Positions 1 through 9,392 of a stretch of DNA of 64,000 nt are shown here, one piece after another. Position numbers and translations under genes: made by a program. Below the pieces are notes generated by a model. The model was not told the origin of the DNA, ran no database searches, and saw nothing but the letters and a program-made list of their open reading frames with translations. Origin of the DNA: RUG11894 sp964344335 (GTDB lineage: Bacteria; Bacillota; Clostridia; Peptostreptococcales; Anaerovoracaceae). The DNA lies in NCBI GenBank assembly GCA_964344335.1, contig CAYFMW010000001.1, positions 62,001-126,000 on the forward strand. The letters are read 5' to 3'. Each line of letters opens with the position of its first letter. Within the stretch, counting starts at the first letter, position 1.

Positions 1-1474
1 GTCCCGGGGAGGCAGATTGGCCGGTCTTTACGACGATAACGACAATCAATTCAACAGGATGTACAGGATCTATTCACCGCACAGGTTCTCCGATTACAAC
101 ACCGGCGAGCCTCTGGAATACAGCGCGACCTTCTATCCGAGTTACTACGGAAATGCTTCCGTAAACAGCTTAAAGATGTATGTCGCAAATTCCGCTTACA
201 TCCCCGACTGTGTGGAGTCCGGAAGATTTTTCGCGGATGGGTCCCGACTATGCGCACTCTCGCTCAGTTTTCCCGGAAGAGCCTCGATTAAACTTCAGGC
301 TCAAGAGAGTCGCAGCATCAAAAACCTGAAGATTTACTCCCTGCGCGACGGCATAAAGACTGTCGTCCTTGAATGTCCTTTCGCAAGAGACGGGGATTTG
401 CAGCGCTGGAGCGAGAGCGCCGCGAAAGCCGAGATTGCCTTCAGGCAAGCGCAGGAGGAGGAGACGGCCAGAGTCTACGCCAAAGGCGAGGCTATAGATT
501 ACCGCATGCACTACAGCGATTACGAGGGAGATCCCTCCAAGAGTCAGCGCTGGGTATATGCGCACGAACCCCTCAGCGACGGGCCATGGGCGGATGCCGG
601 CAAGGACTTTGAATCCCCCATAAGCAGATTTTACATCGACGGAAAGTATACCCTCCGTCACAGTCAGGTGGACAGCACCGACAATCCGGCCTTCGATAAG
701 GCTTCCAACATAGCGGAGATGGTGTTCTACATAAAAGGAGGAAACAGCACTGCGCCTTGGGTTACATTTATAAGGACGAATCCTACGGAAGTGAAAGAGG
801 GTGAAGTCTACAGCATAAGGGCCGGAGTGGACGACAAGGAGAAGGATGTTTTAGATGTAAAGATTGAGCTATATAAGTATCCGGAATCTTCGCCCGTCGC
901 AATCCGGACTTACACGGGACTTGCCCCCGGCGCGGACGGAAATTATCCGTCCTGCACGCTTGCGGCTCCACGGGCGGAGGCGGGAACATACGATGTTATC
1001 GTCACCGTCAGGGATCACAGCGGCGCCGGTATGGATTCGCTCCGCTTTAAGGTTAAGGAGGGACGCTCGCTCAGCGCGCGGGTGGATCATACCCCGGAGT
1101 GGGAAGCGAACAGGATCGCCTGGAACGAGGCGAGGGCGCAGGACTTTAGAGCCCCGAATGTTTTCTGGCCGGGAGAAGCATTGATTTTGTCCGCCGAGGT
1201 CGGGGGAAATCCCCGAAGAGTCAGAGCGGAGATTCTTGAGTTTCCGCAATATGCCTGTAACTTGGGCGCCGAGTCCTTCGGAAGCGGAAAGATTCCGTAT
1301 GCGGCAAGGCTGTGGGATGCTTCTATGCTCCAAAACATAGGTGTCACCAGGCCTGTGCCGGCCACGGTCAGGTTCACCGCCTATTATGAGGACGGAGGAA
1401 CCCTCATCGAGGATGTAGCGATAATCTTTGACCAGAGCAAGGGCGCCTTCCATCAATTGCACAGATTATATTAG
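1..1474 (+). CDS. C-terminal part of a large surface-type protein (5' partial)
   Basis: The reading frame is open to the left edge of the window. The first possible start inside it is a TTG at 17, so the true start probably lies upstream and at least 490 residues of the C-terminal part are seen. No family is recognised with confidence. Residues about 240-350 of the visible part look like an immunoglobulin/PKD-type beta domain, with conserved-looking phrases such as VKEGEVYSIRAGVDD and GTYDVIVTVRDHSG. The rest is rich in Tyr, Asp and Arg. No membrane segment, LPxTG sorting signal or cell-wall anchor is seen at the C-terminus, which ends in HQLHRLY. A secreted or surface-layer role is inference from the beta-domain style only. 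Confidence 0.5.
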   Translation, partial: SRGGRLAGLYDDNDNQFNRMYRIYSPHRFSDYNTGEPLEYSATFYPSYYGNASVNSLKMYVANSAYIPDCVESGRFFADGSRLCALSLSFPGRASIKLQAQESRSIKNLKIYSLRDGIKTVVLECPFARDGDLQRWSESAAKAEIAFRQAQEEETARVYAKGEAIDYRMHYSDYEGDPSKSQRWVYAHEPLSDGPWADAGKDFESPISRFYIDGKYTLRHSQVDSTDNPAFDKASNIAEMVFYIKGGNSTAPWVTFIRTNPTEVKEGEVYSIRAGVDDKEKDVLDVKIELYKYPESSPVAIRTYTGLAPGADGNYPSCTLAAPRAEAGTYDVIVTVRDHSGAGMDSLRFKVKEGRSLSARVDHTPEWEANRIAWNEARAQDFRAPNVFWPGEALILSAEVGGNPRRVRAEILEFPQYACNLGAESFGSGKIPYAARLWDASMLQNIGVTRPVPATVRFTAYYEDGGTLIEDVAIIFDQSKGAFHQLHRLY

Positions 1475-1514
1475 CCTTGTGGAAGCTCGAGGGAGGGATG
1501 ATTTAAAAAGCACG

Positions 1515-1592
1515 ATGAAGAAAGGTTCGTTGATGAGCGAAGCTCTTGACATATACGCATTTAATGCGCATAATAGGAGTGTCAATAGATAG
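1515..1592 (+). CDS. Possible 25-residue leader ORF before hicA
   Basis: A short ATG frame encodes 25 residues starting MKKGSLMSEALDIYAF and stops 2 bases before the hicA start. There is a GGGAGGG-like stretch at about 1491-1497, so it could be translated and coupled to hicA. It may equally be chance or a remnant. No family is recognised. Confidence 0.2.
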   Translation: MKKGSLMSEALDIYAFNAHNRSVNR

Positions 1593-1594
1593 TC

Positions 1595-1768
1595 ATGAAT
1601 AGAGGAGATTTTATTAAGATTCTCGAGCGAAACGGATGGTGGCTCAAGAGGCACGGTTCCAATCATGATATATACACAGACGGTAAATACAGAGAGTCCG
1701 TCCCGAGGCATACAAAGATAGATGACGAGCTGGCAAAGGCGATAATAAAGCGCAGAAATTTGAAGTAG
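1595..1768 (+). CDS. hicA: HicA family mRNA interferase toxin
   Basis: This 57-residue protein matches the HicA toxin pattern. It opens MNRGDFIKILERNGWWLKRHGSNHDIY, where the G-S-N-H stretch carries the family's catalytic histidine (His24), and continues to a typical VPRHTKIDDELAKAIIKRRNLK tail. HicA folds like a double-stranded RNA-binding domain and cleaves mRNA when free of its antitoxin. The gene lies 35 bases upstream of hicB, the usual toxin-first order. Its own ribosome site is weak (AGGAG about 15 bases upstream), which would keep toxin output below that of hicB. Length is normal for the family. Confidence 0.88.
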   Translation: MNRGDFIKILERNGWWLKRHGSNHDIYTDGKYRESVPRHTKIDDELAKAIIKRRNLK

Positions 1769-1803
1769 TCTTTTGTTTAGCGCTTTAAAGGAGGCAAAGA
1801 ATA

Positions 1804-2190
1804 ATGAAAAAAGCATACCCTATTATAATATCCCCTACAGCCGGCGGGTATTCGGTGTATATTCCGGATTTCGATATCAACACTCAAGGCTCGGATATAC
1901 CCGATGCCATCTTTATGGCCAGGGATGCCATAGGCCTAGTCGGAATAGACATGCAGGACGACGGGGAAGATTTGCCCGAAGCCTCTCCTCTTGAATCCGT
2001 TAAAGGGCAGGAGGAAGACACCATAACATTAGTCGATGTCGATTTTGCGGAGTACAGACGCAAGCACGATAACCGAGTCGTCAGAAAGAATCTGACCATT
2101 CCATCTTGGCTCAATGAAGAGGGAATAGCTCGAGGGATTAACTTTTCTCAAGTTTTGCAGGAGGCATTGATCGATAAACTCAGCGTATGA
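1804..2190 (+). CDS. hicB: HicB family antitoxin
   Basis: The 128-residue product begins KKAYPIIISPTAGGYSVYIPDF, the degenerate RNase H-like HicB fold, and ends in a DNA-binding-type helical region around residues 95-125 (KNLTIPSWLNEEGIARGINFSQVLQEAL), which resembles ribbon-helix-helix HicB proteins. HicB binds and blocks HicA and usually represses the operon. An AAAGGAGGC ribosome site sits 8 bases before the ATG, much stronger than that of hicA. A terminator-like hairpin follows at 2220-2251, so the two genes form a closed unit. Confidence 0.88.
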   Translation: MKKAYPIIISPTAGGYSVYIPDFDINTQGSDIPDAIFMARDAIGLVGIDMQDDGEDLPEASPLESVKGQEEDTITLVDVDFAEYRRKHDNRVVRKNLTIPSWLNEEGIARGINFSQVLQEALIDKLSV

Positions 2191-2219
2191 AAACGCAGCA
2201 TGCATAGATTTTATATTCG

Positions 2220-2251
2220 AACGCCGAAATGGATATTTGGCGTTCTTTTTG
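2220..2251 (+). terminator. Terminator after hicAB
   Basis: An imperfect stem pairs AACGCC(G)AAAT with ATTTGGCGTT and is followed by a run of T. It lies 30 bases after the hicB stop. Confidence 0.55.
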
Positions 2252-2351
2252 TGTGTGTCTTATGTTAGAATACAAGAAGTGTTTTTGCGTAAAATAACAC
2301 CAATGTTTTAATATATTTATGCCGCTACGCGCGGGGGAAAGGGAGATTAAC

Positions 2352-3734
2352 ATGAGGAAACATGTAAAAGGAAATGTAAGTTGGGTCGGCTACCTCGACT
2401 GGGAGATGGAAACCTTTCACGGTGACGACTATTCCATATATAACGGGTCGAGCCAGAATGCCTATTTAATAGAGGAAGAAAAAACCGTCCTCATCGATAC
2501 GGTCTGGACGCCTCACCGCTTCGATTTTGTGGAGAATCTCAAGAGCGAAATTGACTTAAATAAGATAGATTACATCATCATGAATCACGCGGAGTGCGAC
2601 CATTCGGGGGCGCTCACGGCTCTTATGGATGAGATTTCCGGCACGCCCATATATTGCACCCCCCTCGCTCAAAAGAGCATAGAAGGCCAGTTCGGAAAGC
2701 GGGGCTGGAATTTCCGCAATGTAAAGACCGGAGACAGCATCGATATAGGAAACGGTAAGAAGCTCATATTCGTCGAGATGCGCATGATACACTGGCCCGA
2801 TGCCATGGCTACCTACATGACGGGAGATAACATCCTGTTTTCCAACGACGCCTTCGGCCAGCACTTCGCCTGCGGCGAGCTGTTCAACGACCTTGCAGAC
2901 CAGGATCTGCTCTACAAGGAGGCGCTTAAGTATTATGTCAATATCGTTAACCCTTATTCGCCGATAGTAGCAAAAAAGCTCAAGGAACTAGACGGAATGA
3001 ACCTCCCCGTGGATATGATTGCCCCCTCGCACGGCGTAATCTGGCGCGACAATCCCATGCAGATTGTCGATAAATACAGAGAGTGGTCGCAGGGAAAGGG
3101 AGAGAATCGCATAACCATAGCCTACGACAGCATGTGGGAAGGCACGATGAAGATAGCTCACGCGATAGCCGACGAAATAAACAGGCAGAGCCCCGAAACC
3201 ACCGTAAAACTCTTCAGCATAGCCAAGGCCGACAAGGACGAGGTAATGACAGAGGTATTCAGGTCCAAGGCGATAGCGGTCGGCTCACCGACGATAAACA
3301 ACGGTATAATGTCCAGCGTCGCGGGATGGCTGGAGTATTTGCAGGAGCTGAAGTTCAAGGGTAAGAGAGCCGCCGCCTTCGGCTGCTACGGCTGGAGCGG
3401 AGAGAGCGTAAAAAAGCTGCAGGAAAGACTTGCGGATGCCGGCTTCGAAGTTGTTGAAGAAAATGTGCGCGCCAACTGGAGGCCGTGGGAAGAGGATTTT
3501 GCGAAGATTCCGGCGCTTGTTAAGGCTCTGCTAGGCGAAGAGCAAGAAGAAGAAAAGGCCCCCGAAATCGCGGGTGTTAAATACAGATGCGGCGCCTGCG
3601 GATATATCTACGACCCCGCCATGGGCGACCCAGGAAGCGGAATTCCCGCCGGCACGAGCTTCGAGGATCTTCCGGATAGCTGGAAGTGCCCGATATGCAT
3701 GATGTCGAAAGCTGTTTTTAAAAAAGTGGAATAA
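2352..3734 (+). CDS. Flavodiiron protein with C-terminal rubredoxin domain
   Basis: This 460-residue A-type flavoprotein reduces oxygen to water, or NO to N2O, in anaerobes. The order is a metallo-beta-lactamase-like diiron domain (His79-x-Glu81-x-Asp83-His84, from NHAECDHSGAL), a flavodoxin domain from about residue 253 (TIAYDSMWEGTMKIA), and a rubredoxin domain from about residue 408 with two CxxC pairs (CGACGYIYD and CPICMM) for one iron. The fused rubredoxin would pass electrons straight to the FMN. The start at 2352 is chosen over an upstream in-frame ATG at 2319 because GGGAG lies 8 bases before it and because family members begin at this point. It appears to be transcribed alone. Oxygen protection is the likely role. 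Confidence 0.93.
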   Translation: MRKHVKGNVSWVGYLDWEMETFHGDDYSIYNGSSQNAYLIEEEKTVLIDTVWTPHRFDFVENLKSEIDLNKIDYIIMNHAECDHSGALTALMDEISGTPIYCTPLAQKSIEGQFGKRGWNFRNVKTGDSIDIGNGKKLIFVEMRMIHWPDAMATYMTGDNILFSNDAFGQHFACGELFNDLADQDLLYKEALKYYVNIVNPYSPIVAKKLKELDGMNLPVDMIAPSHGVIWRDNPMQIVDKYREWSQGKGENRITIAYDSMWEGTMKIAHAIADEINRQSPETTVKLFSIAKADKDEVMTEVFRSKAIAVGSPTINNGIMSSVAGWLEYLQELKFKGKRAAAFGCYGWSGESVKKLQERLADAGFEVVEENVRANWRPWEEDFAKIPALVKALLGEEQEEEKAPEIAGVKYRCGACGYIYDPAMGDPGSGIPAGTSFEDLPDSWKCPICMMSKAVFKKVE

Positions 3735-3761
3735 AATATTTTAGTTAAGAAAGGCCATAAA

Positions 3762-5153
3762 ATGACGGAACTTAGACTTATTTTTAAGGATCCGGCCGCG
3801 TATGCCGATAAAAAGCTCGAGGTCTGCGGCTGGATAAGAAACAACCGCAGCTCGAATAAGTTCGGCTTCATCGAGCTCAACGACGGAACCTACTTCAAGT
3901 CGGTTCAGATAGTCTACGAGGAGGATAATCTCTCGAACTTTACCGAAGTGAGCCACCTGCCGCTTGCGGCGGCTCTTTCTGTGGAAGGTACGCTGGTGCT
4001 TACGCCGGGTGCAAAGCAGCCCTTCGAGATTAAGGCGAGCAGCGTAAAAGTAGAGGCGCCCTCCGATGTGGACTATCCCATACAGAACAAGCGCCATAGC
4101 CTGGAGTTTCTGCGGACTCAGGCGCATCTGCGTCCCCGCACCAACACCTTCTCCGCGGTCTTTCGCTTGAGGAGCGTCTGCTCCTATGCAATTCACAAGT
4201 TCTTTCAGGAGAAGGGTTATGTCTATGTGCATACACCGATAATAACTTCCAGCGACTGCGAGGGCGCGGGCGAGATGTTCCAGGTGACCACCCTCGATAT
4301 AGAGAACCCGCCAAGGAAAAAAGACGGAAGCATCGATTACAACGAAGATTTCTTCGGAAAGCCCGTATATCTTACGGTTTCCGGACAGCTTCAGGTAGAG
4401 CCCTTTGCGCTGGCATTCAAGAATACCTACACTTTCGGGCCGACCTTCAGGGCGGAGAATTCCAACACCGCCCGCCACGCCTCGGAGTTTTGGATGATGG
4501 AGCCAGAGATCGCCTTTATGGAGCTTCCGGGCATGATGGACCTCATAGAAGAGATGATTAAATACATCATCAACTATGTCCTTGAGCACTGCCCGGAGGA
4601 GATGAACTTCTTCAACAGCTTCGTCGACAAGGGACTTTTAGCGAGGCTCGACAATGTCGTCAACAACGATTTTGAAAGGCTCAGCTATACGGATGCGATA
4701 GAGATACTCAAAAAGGCGGACAAGAAATTCGAGTATCCCGTAACGGGCTGGGGCATGGACCTGCAGTCGGAACACGAGAGATATATCACGGAGCAGGTAT
4801 TCGGAAAGCCCGTGTTCTTAACCGACTATCCCGCAAAGATTAAGGCCTTCTACATGAGACTCAACGACGACGGCAAGACCGTTGCTGCCTGCGATCTGCT
4901 GGTCCCGGGTGTGGGAGAGATAGTGGGGGGTTCACAGAGGGAGGAGCGCAAGGATGTGCTCGAGGAGAAGATTAAAGCTCTGGGTATGGATATCGAAAAC
5001 TACGATTGGTACCTGGAGATACGCAAATACGGCGGCGCGAAGCATTCCGGTTTCGGATTGGGATTTGAGCGCATGATAATGTACCTGACGGGCATGAGCA
5101 ATATACGCGATGTGCTGCCCTTCGCAAGAACCCCTCGCAGCGCGGAGTTCTAA
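3762..5153 (+). CDS. asnS: Asparaginyl-tRNA synthetase
   Basis: This 463-residue class IIb synthetase has the N-terminal OB-fold anticodon-binding domain (residues about 15-105, KLEVCGWIRNNRSSNKFGFIELND) and the class II catalytic core. Motif 2 is seen around FGPTFRAENSNTARHASEFWMMEPE and motif 3 at the end (GFGLGFERMIMYLTGMSNIRDVLPFARTPRSAEF). The asparagine rather than aspartate assignment rests on overall similarity and the RTPRSAEF end. It lies 27 bases after the flavodiiron gene and 90 bases before the EF-G-like gene. No T-box leader is visible upstream. Confidence 0.93.
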   Translation: MTELRLIFKDPAAYADKKLEVCGWIRNNRSSNKFGFIELNDGTYFKSVQIVYEEDNLSNFTEVSHLPLAAALSVEGTLVLTPGAKQPFEIKASSVKVEAPSDVDYPIQNKRHSLEFLRTQAHLRPRTNTFSAVFRLRSVCSYAIHKFFQEKGYVYVHTPIITSSDCEGAGEMFQVTTLDIENPPRKKDGSIDYNEDFFGKPVYLTVSGQLQVEPFALAFKNTYTFGPTFRAENSNTARHASEFWMMEPEIAFMELPGMMDLIEEMIKYIINYVLEHCPEEMNFFNSFVDKGLLARLDNVVNNDFERLSYTDAIEILKKADKKFEYPVTGWGMDLQSEHERYITEQVFGKPVFLTDYPAKIKAFYMRLNDDGKTVAACDLLVPGVGEIVGGSQREERKDVLEEKIKALGMDIENYDWYLEIRKYGGAKHSGFGLGFERMIMYLTGMSNIRDVLPFARTPRSAEF

Positions 5154-5243
5154 GCTTTACGCAGCTTCGTATTTTTGATATACTTAAGCTTGCCGTTTTT
5201 TATAGCCTCAGAATCGAAATTGAATATGGAGGATTTTTGAAAT

Positions 5244-7169
5244 ATGAAAGAATACACCGGTAATAATGTCAGAAATATAGCTCTGATCGGCCATGCGAGC
5301 ACTGGGAAGACGACCTTTATTGAGGCCTGTCTGCTTGCGACGGGCGTGATAAACAGGATAGGCCGCGTCGAGGACGGCAATACCGTGTCCGACTTCGATA
5401 AGATGGAAGCCGAAAAAGGTTATTCCATTTCCCTTTCCCTGGTTCCTGTAGAATACAAAAATACTAAGATCAACTTCCTGGATACTCCTGGTGTATTCGA
5501 TTTTGTCGGCGAAGTTAAGAGCGCTCTGCGGGCTGCGGAAGCTGCCGCAATCTTCGTGGATGCTTCATCGGGCATCGAGGTCGGAACCGAAAAAGCTTGG
5601 AATTACTGCGAGGAGATGAATGTCCCCAGATTCTTTATCATCAACAAGATAGATAAGGAAAATGTGAACATGGACGAAGTTATAGCCGCTCTTAAGGATA
5701 AGTTCGGTACGGCGGTCGTTACGCTGGACGACAAGGATGCCTTGGACGAAGCGGTCGCTGCGACGGATGACGAGCTGATGGAAAAGTACTTCGAGGGAGA
5801 GGGCTTTACCGAAGAGGAATTTAATAAAGGATTTGCGCTTGGAATAAGCAGCGGAGCAATCGTGCCGATGATGACCTGCTCGGCGCTCAGCGGAGAGGGA
5901 ATCGAGGATGTGCTTGCCAACTGCGTCAAGTATGTCCCGGCGGCAGGCGGCGCGGTCGAAACCCTGGAAGGCGGAGAGTTGGCTTATGGCGCCGGTTCAC
6001 CCGTTGCGTTCGTCTTTAAGACTATAGCCGATCCTTTCCTCGGAAAGATATCTCTTGCAAAGGTCATCAGAGGCGAGTTTGTACCTGCGATGAATATATA
6101 TAACACCACGGCCGAGAGGGAGGAGAGGCTCGGGTCGATGTTCTTCCTTAGGGGCAAGACTCAGCTGGACTGCAACAAGGTCTCGCACGGCGATATAGTC
6201 GCGCTCGGCAAGCTGCAGTACACGCAGACCGGCGACACGCTCTGCGATAAGGCCAATCAGGTTAAGCTACCCCCGGTCGAGTTTGCACAGCCGACACTGT
6301 TTACGGCGATAGAGTCCAAGTCCAGAGGCGACGACGCCAAGCTGGGTATCGGAATCGGAAGGCTGAAGGAAGAGGACCCCTCGTTCTCGTTCGAGAGAAA
6401 TCCGGAGACTCGTCAGTCGCTGCTGGGAACTCAGGGCGATATACAGACGGGAGTGCTCATTGCAAAGCTTAAGGAAAGATACGGTGCCGAGGCAGAGATT
6501 ATCCCTCAGAAGGTCGCTTACAGAGAGACTATCAAGGGTACCTCGGATGTTCAGGGAAGGCACAAGAAGCAGACGGGCGGCAGCGGACAGTTCGGAGATG
6601 TCTTCATCAAGTTCAGCCCCTCCGAGGAGGAGTTCGAGTTCGTGGACGAGACCGTCGGAGGATGCGTACCCAAGCAGTTTATACCCGCTGTCGAAAAGGG
6701 TCTTCGCGAATGCATTGAGAAGGGTCCGCTCGCAGGCTGCAGATGCCAGAATATTAAGTGCGTACTCTACTACGGTTCCTATCACTCGGTCGACTCCGAC
6801 GAAATGTCGTTTAAGATTGCCGCAGCATTGGCTTTCAAGAAGGGCATTCAGGAAGCCAAGCCCTGCCTGCTCGAGCCGATTATGTATGTGGAAGTTACCG
6901 TTCCCGATGATTATACAGGCGATGTAATGGGAGACATGAACAAGCGCCGCGGCAGAATTTTGGGTATGGAACCCCTGCGTAGCGGGGGGCAGAAGCTGCT
7001 CGCCGAAGCACCTCAGGCGGAACTCTTTACCTACGCGAACGATCTTCGCGCGATGACCCAGGCCCGCGGTTCCTTCACCATGCGCTTTGAGCGCTACGAG
7101 GAGGTTCCCGGACAGCTCGCTCAAAAGATAATCGAGGACCACCTCGCCGAGGAAGAGAGCGGAAACTAA
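5244..7169 (+). CDS. EF-G-like translational GTPase (EF-G2 type)
   Basis: The 641-residue protein has EF-G architecture: P-loop GHASTGKT at residues 16-23, G3 box DTPGVFDF at 80-87, NKID at 134-137, then domains II to V ending in an EF-G C-terminus (DVMGDMNKRRGRILGME). It is shorter than canonical EF-G (about 690 residues). The catalytic histidine of the usual DTPGH motif is replaced by Val84, so it is probably a paralog with altered GTP hydrolysis rather than the housekeeping fusA. No rpsL, rpsG or tuf genes are nearby, which supports this. Its exact role is unknown. A strong terminator follows at 7207. Confidence 0.88.
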   Translation: MKEYTGNNVRNIALIGHASTGKTTFIEACLLATGVINRIGRVEDGNTVSDFDKMEAEKGYSISLSLVPVEYKNTKINFLDTPGVFDFVGEVKSALRAAEAAAIFVDASSGIEVGTEKAWNYCEEMNVPRFFIINKIDKENVNMDEVIAALKDKFGTAVVTLDDKDALDEAVAATDDELMEKYFEGEGFTEEEFNKGFALGISSGAIVPMMTCSALSGEGIEDVLANCVKYVPAAGGAVETLEGGELAYGAGSPVAFVFKTIADPFLGKISLAKVIRGEFVPAMNIYNTTAEREERLGSMFFLRGKTQLDCNKVSHGDIVALGKLQYTQTGDTLCDKANQVKLPPVEFAQPTLFTAIESKSRGDDAKLGIGIGRLKEEDPSFSFERNPETRQSLLGTQGDIQTGVLIAKLKERYGAEAEIIPQKVAYRETIKGTSDVQGRHKKQTGGSGQFGDVFIKFSPSEEEFEFVDETVGGCVPKQFIPAVEKGLRECIEKGPLAGCRCQNIKCVLYYGSYHSVDSDEMSFKIAAALAFKKGIQEAKPCLLEPIMYVEVTVPDDYTGDVMGDMNKRRGRILGMEPLRSGGQKLLAEAPQAELFTYANDLRAMTQARGSFTMRFERYEEVPGQLAQKIIEDHLAEEESGN

Positions 7170-7206
7170 AAAGCCGGCAGGGATGCCGTAATATTATCAA
7201 GATAAG

Positions 7207-7233
7207 AAAAGCTGCGGGGCCCCGCAGCTTTTT
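7207..7233 (+). terminator. Strong intrinsic terminator after the EF-G-like gene
   Basis: A perfect palindrome AAAAGCTGCGGGG / CCCCGCAGCTTTT runs into more T. It lies between converging genes and can act in both directions. Confidence 0.85.
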
Positions 7234-7265
7234 GATTTTAAATTTCGGAAAAACTCATCCTGAGT

Positions 7266-8192
7266 TTAAATAAGTGTATATAAATATATCATCGCCGGTA
7301 TGGTGGCTAGCGAGATCAGGGTCGAAATTGCGAAGATCCCCGATGAGTAGGAGGCGTTCTTTCTGTGCTCGACGGCAAATACGGTTATCATAACCGCTAC
7401 CGGACAGGCGGATGCCGTAAAGGCTGTAAGAGCGACAATTTCCGGGGTATTGATTAGGCGGATAAAGGGTATCAATGTCAGCGGCATCACTATAAGACGC
7501 AGCGCGCAGACCAAATATACCCGCTTGTTTTTAAGCACTTCTACAATATTGCTGCGGGCGATTATGCTGCCCGCGACTATCATGGATATAGGGGTGGTGC
7601 AGCTTCCGACGGCGGAAATGGGAGACGCGATAATCTGCGGCACATCGATGCGCAGGAGATAAATTACAATTCCTAATGCAATGCAGATTATATTCGGGCT
7701 GAGCAAAGCCTTGCGTACCCCTTTTAGATTCATATTTCCGCTCATAAGCATAACACCGTGGGTCCAGATGAGTATGTTGAATATGATTATTATTCCGGAC
7801 AGATAGATTATCGCTTCGGTGCCGAATATTGCATTCACCAGCGGAATGCCCATAAAAGATACATTTCCGTATATTACAGATAATTGTTCTATCTGAGCAT
7901 CGGGGTTGGAGCGGGATTTTATCGCAATCTTTGCAATCAGGATTCCTACTATATGTATGAATAGGCCCAGGGCGAGACTGTGCAACATACCCTTAGTGCG
8001 GCTCGGGTCATATTTTGTGAAGTAACCGGCAAGCAGTGTCATCGGCAAAAAGATTTTAGTCAGCGCATTTGAAAGCACAGCTTCGGATTCTTTATTTAAA
8101 AAACCCAGCTTGTAGCTGCCGTAGCCAATCATGACTATTACGAGTATTTCTCCTACGGCTTTCGCTGCTATTATTGAAAGATCGCCGTTCAT
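7266..8192 (-). CDS. AEC family permease (auxin efflux carrier fold)
   Basis: This 308-residue membrane protein has about ten hydrophobic segments and the AEC pattern of two five-helix halves, with phrases such as GYGSYKLGFLNKESEAVLSNALTKIFLPMTLL near the N-terminus and YGNVSFMGIPLVNAIFG near residue 115. Bacterial members export or exchange organic acids such as malate or malonate. It is transcribed divergently from citC, so a role in moving a carboxylate of glutamate or citramalate breakdown is possible, but this is inference from location. GGAGG lies 5 bases before the ATG. Confidence 0.82.
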   Translation of the reverse strand: MNGDLSIIAAKAVGEILVIVMIGYGSYKLGFLNKESEAVLSNALTKIFLPMTLLAGYFTKYDPSRTKGMLHSLALGLFIHIVGILIAKIAIKSRSNPDAQIEQLSVIYGNVSFMGIPLVNAIFGTEAIIYLSGIIIIFNILIWTHGVMLMSGNMNLKGVRKALLSPNIICIALGIVIYLLRIDVPQIIASPISAVGSCTTPISMIVAGSIIARSNIVEVLKNKRVYLVCALRLIVMPLTLIPFIRLINTPEIVALTAFTASACPVAVMITVFAVEHRKNASYSSGIFAISTLISLATIPAMIYLYTLI

Positions 8193-8370
8193 GTTTCCTC
8201 CGGTCTTTAAATTTCAACGCCCACATCATAATATAAAGGAGGCTTTTTTTCAATAGACGCGCGCTGTAACTGAATGTTTCTCCTGTTGCTGCGTCCAAGG
8301 GAGTAAAGCATTATCGCCTTTACCCGGGTGCTTGTGATACAATTATGCCGATATAATTTCGGAGGTTTGA

Positions 8371-9336
8371 ATGTACATAGAATATGAACGCCCCGTTCGC
8401 GGACGCAAGAAGGAAGAACTGAAGAAATTTCTAGCCTTGCAGAATCTCGATTTCGAGGAATCAGCGGATTTCACCCTAATCTTGCGGAATATGGATGGCG
8501 GGATAGCGGCGACGGCTTCCATGGAGGGGAATATCTTAAAGTGCATCGCGATTGCGGAGGACTACAGAGGAGAGAACCTTACGGCAACGCTTCTTACCGA
8601 GATGCGGGGGGAAGCCTTCCGCAGAGGAATCGATAATCTCTTTATATATACCAAGCCCGAAAGTGTTCCCATGTTCAGGGAGGCGGGCTTCTTCGAAATT
8701 GCCCGCGCCGCCGGCGCCGCTATCATGGAAAGCACCAAGGACGGCGCGCGCAACTACGCAAAAAGCCTCGCCGAGCCCGCGCCTTGCGGCCCGGGCGGCA
8801 CAGCCGGCCGGATAGGTGCCATAGTAATGAACGCAAATCCCTATACCATAGGTCACGATTATCTCGTGCAGAAGGCTCTTGAGCACTGCAGCCTGCTCCA
8901 TATCTTTGTCGTATCCGAAGATAAGAGCTACTTCAGCTTTGAAGAGCGCATGCGCAGAGTAAAGCTCGCGAATGCGAAGCGAAGTGCCGTAAGGGTGCAC
9001 GAGACCAAGCAATACATGATATCCTCGCTCACCTTTCCGACATATTTCATCAAGGATAAAGCCTCCGCCGAGGATGCGCGCTGCGAGCTCGATTTGGAAA
9101 TTTTCTGCAATATCTTCGCAGAGGAGATGAATATAGATATGCGCTTTGTCGGAACGGAGCCTCTGGATCCCGTCACCGCAAGGTATAACGAGCTCATGAA
9201 GATGCGCCTGCCCTCCTGCGGCATGGAACTTGTTGAGATTCCTCGTCTGGAGAAGGACGGCGAAATCGTAAGCGCCACGAAAGTCCGGGAGCGCATCAAA
9301 AGAGGCGAGGAAGAAAATTTCAGCTTTAAATTTTAA
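8371..9336 (+). CDS. citC: [Citrate (pro-3S)-lyase] ligase, CitC
   Basis: The 321-residue enzyme acetylates the prosthetic thiol of the lyase acyl carrier protein, using acetate and ATP, and so switches the lyase on. Residues 1-130 form a GNAT-like domain and residues 145-321 a nucleotidyltransferase domain with the adenylate-binding region RIGAIVMNANPYTIGHDYLV (TIGH in place of HxGH). The C-terminal SATKVRERIKRG is typical. It is separated from citDEF (35-37 kb) and sits tail-to-tail with the methylaspartate ammonia-lyase operon, so its true client is probably a citramalate lyase. That substrate assignment is inferred from context. Confidence 0.9.
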   Translation: MYIEYERPVRGRKKEELKKFLALQNLDFEESADFTLILRNMDGGIAATASMEGNILKCIAIAEDYRGENLTATLLTEMRGEAFRRGIDNLFIYTKPESVPMFREAGFFEIARAAGAAIMESTKDGARNYAKSLAEPAPCGPGGTAGRIGAIVMNANPYTIGHDYLVQKALEHCSLLHIFVVSEDKSYFSFEERMRRVKLANAKRSAVRVHETKQYMISSLTFPTYFIKDKASAEDARCELDLEIFCNIFAEEMNIDMRFVGTEPLDPVTARYNELMKMRLPSCGMELVEIPRLEKDGEIVSATKVRERIKRGEEENFSFKF

Positions 9337-9340
9337 GATA

Positions 9341-9370
9341 AAGCCGGCGGCGCATACGCGCCACCGGCTT
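9341..9370. terminator. Bidirectional terminator between citC and mal
   Basis: A long stem AAGCCGGcGGCGC / GCGCCaCCGGCTT with loop ATAC lies between converging genes. A-rich and T-rich flanks allow use on both strands. Confidence 0.75.
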
Positions 9371-9392
9371 CACTTTATACCGCTTTGTTATA

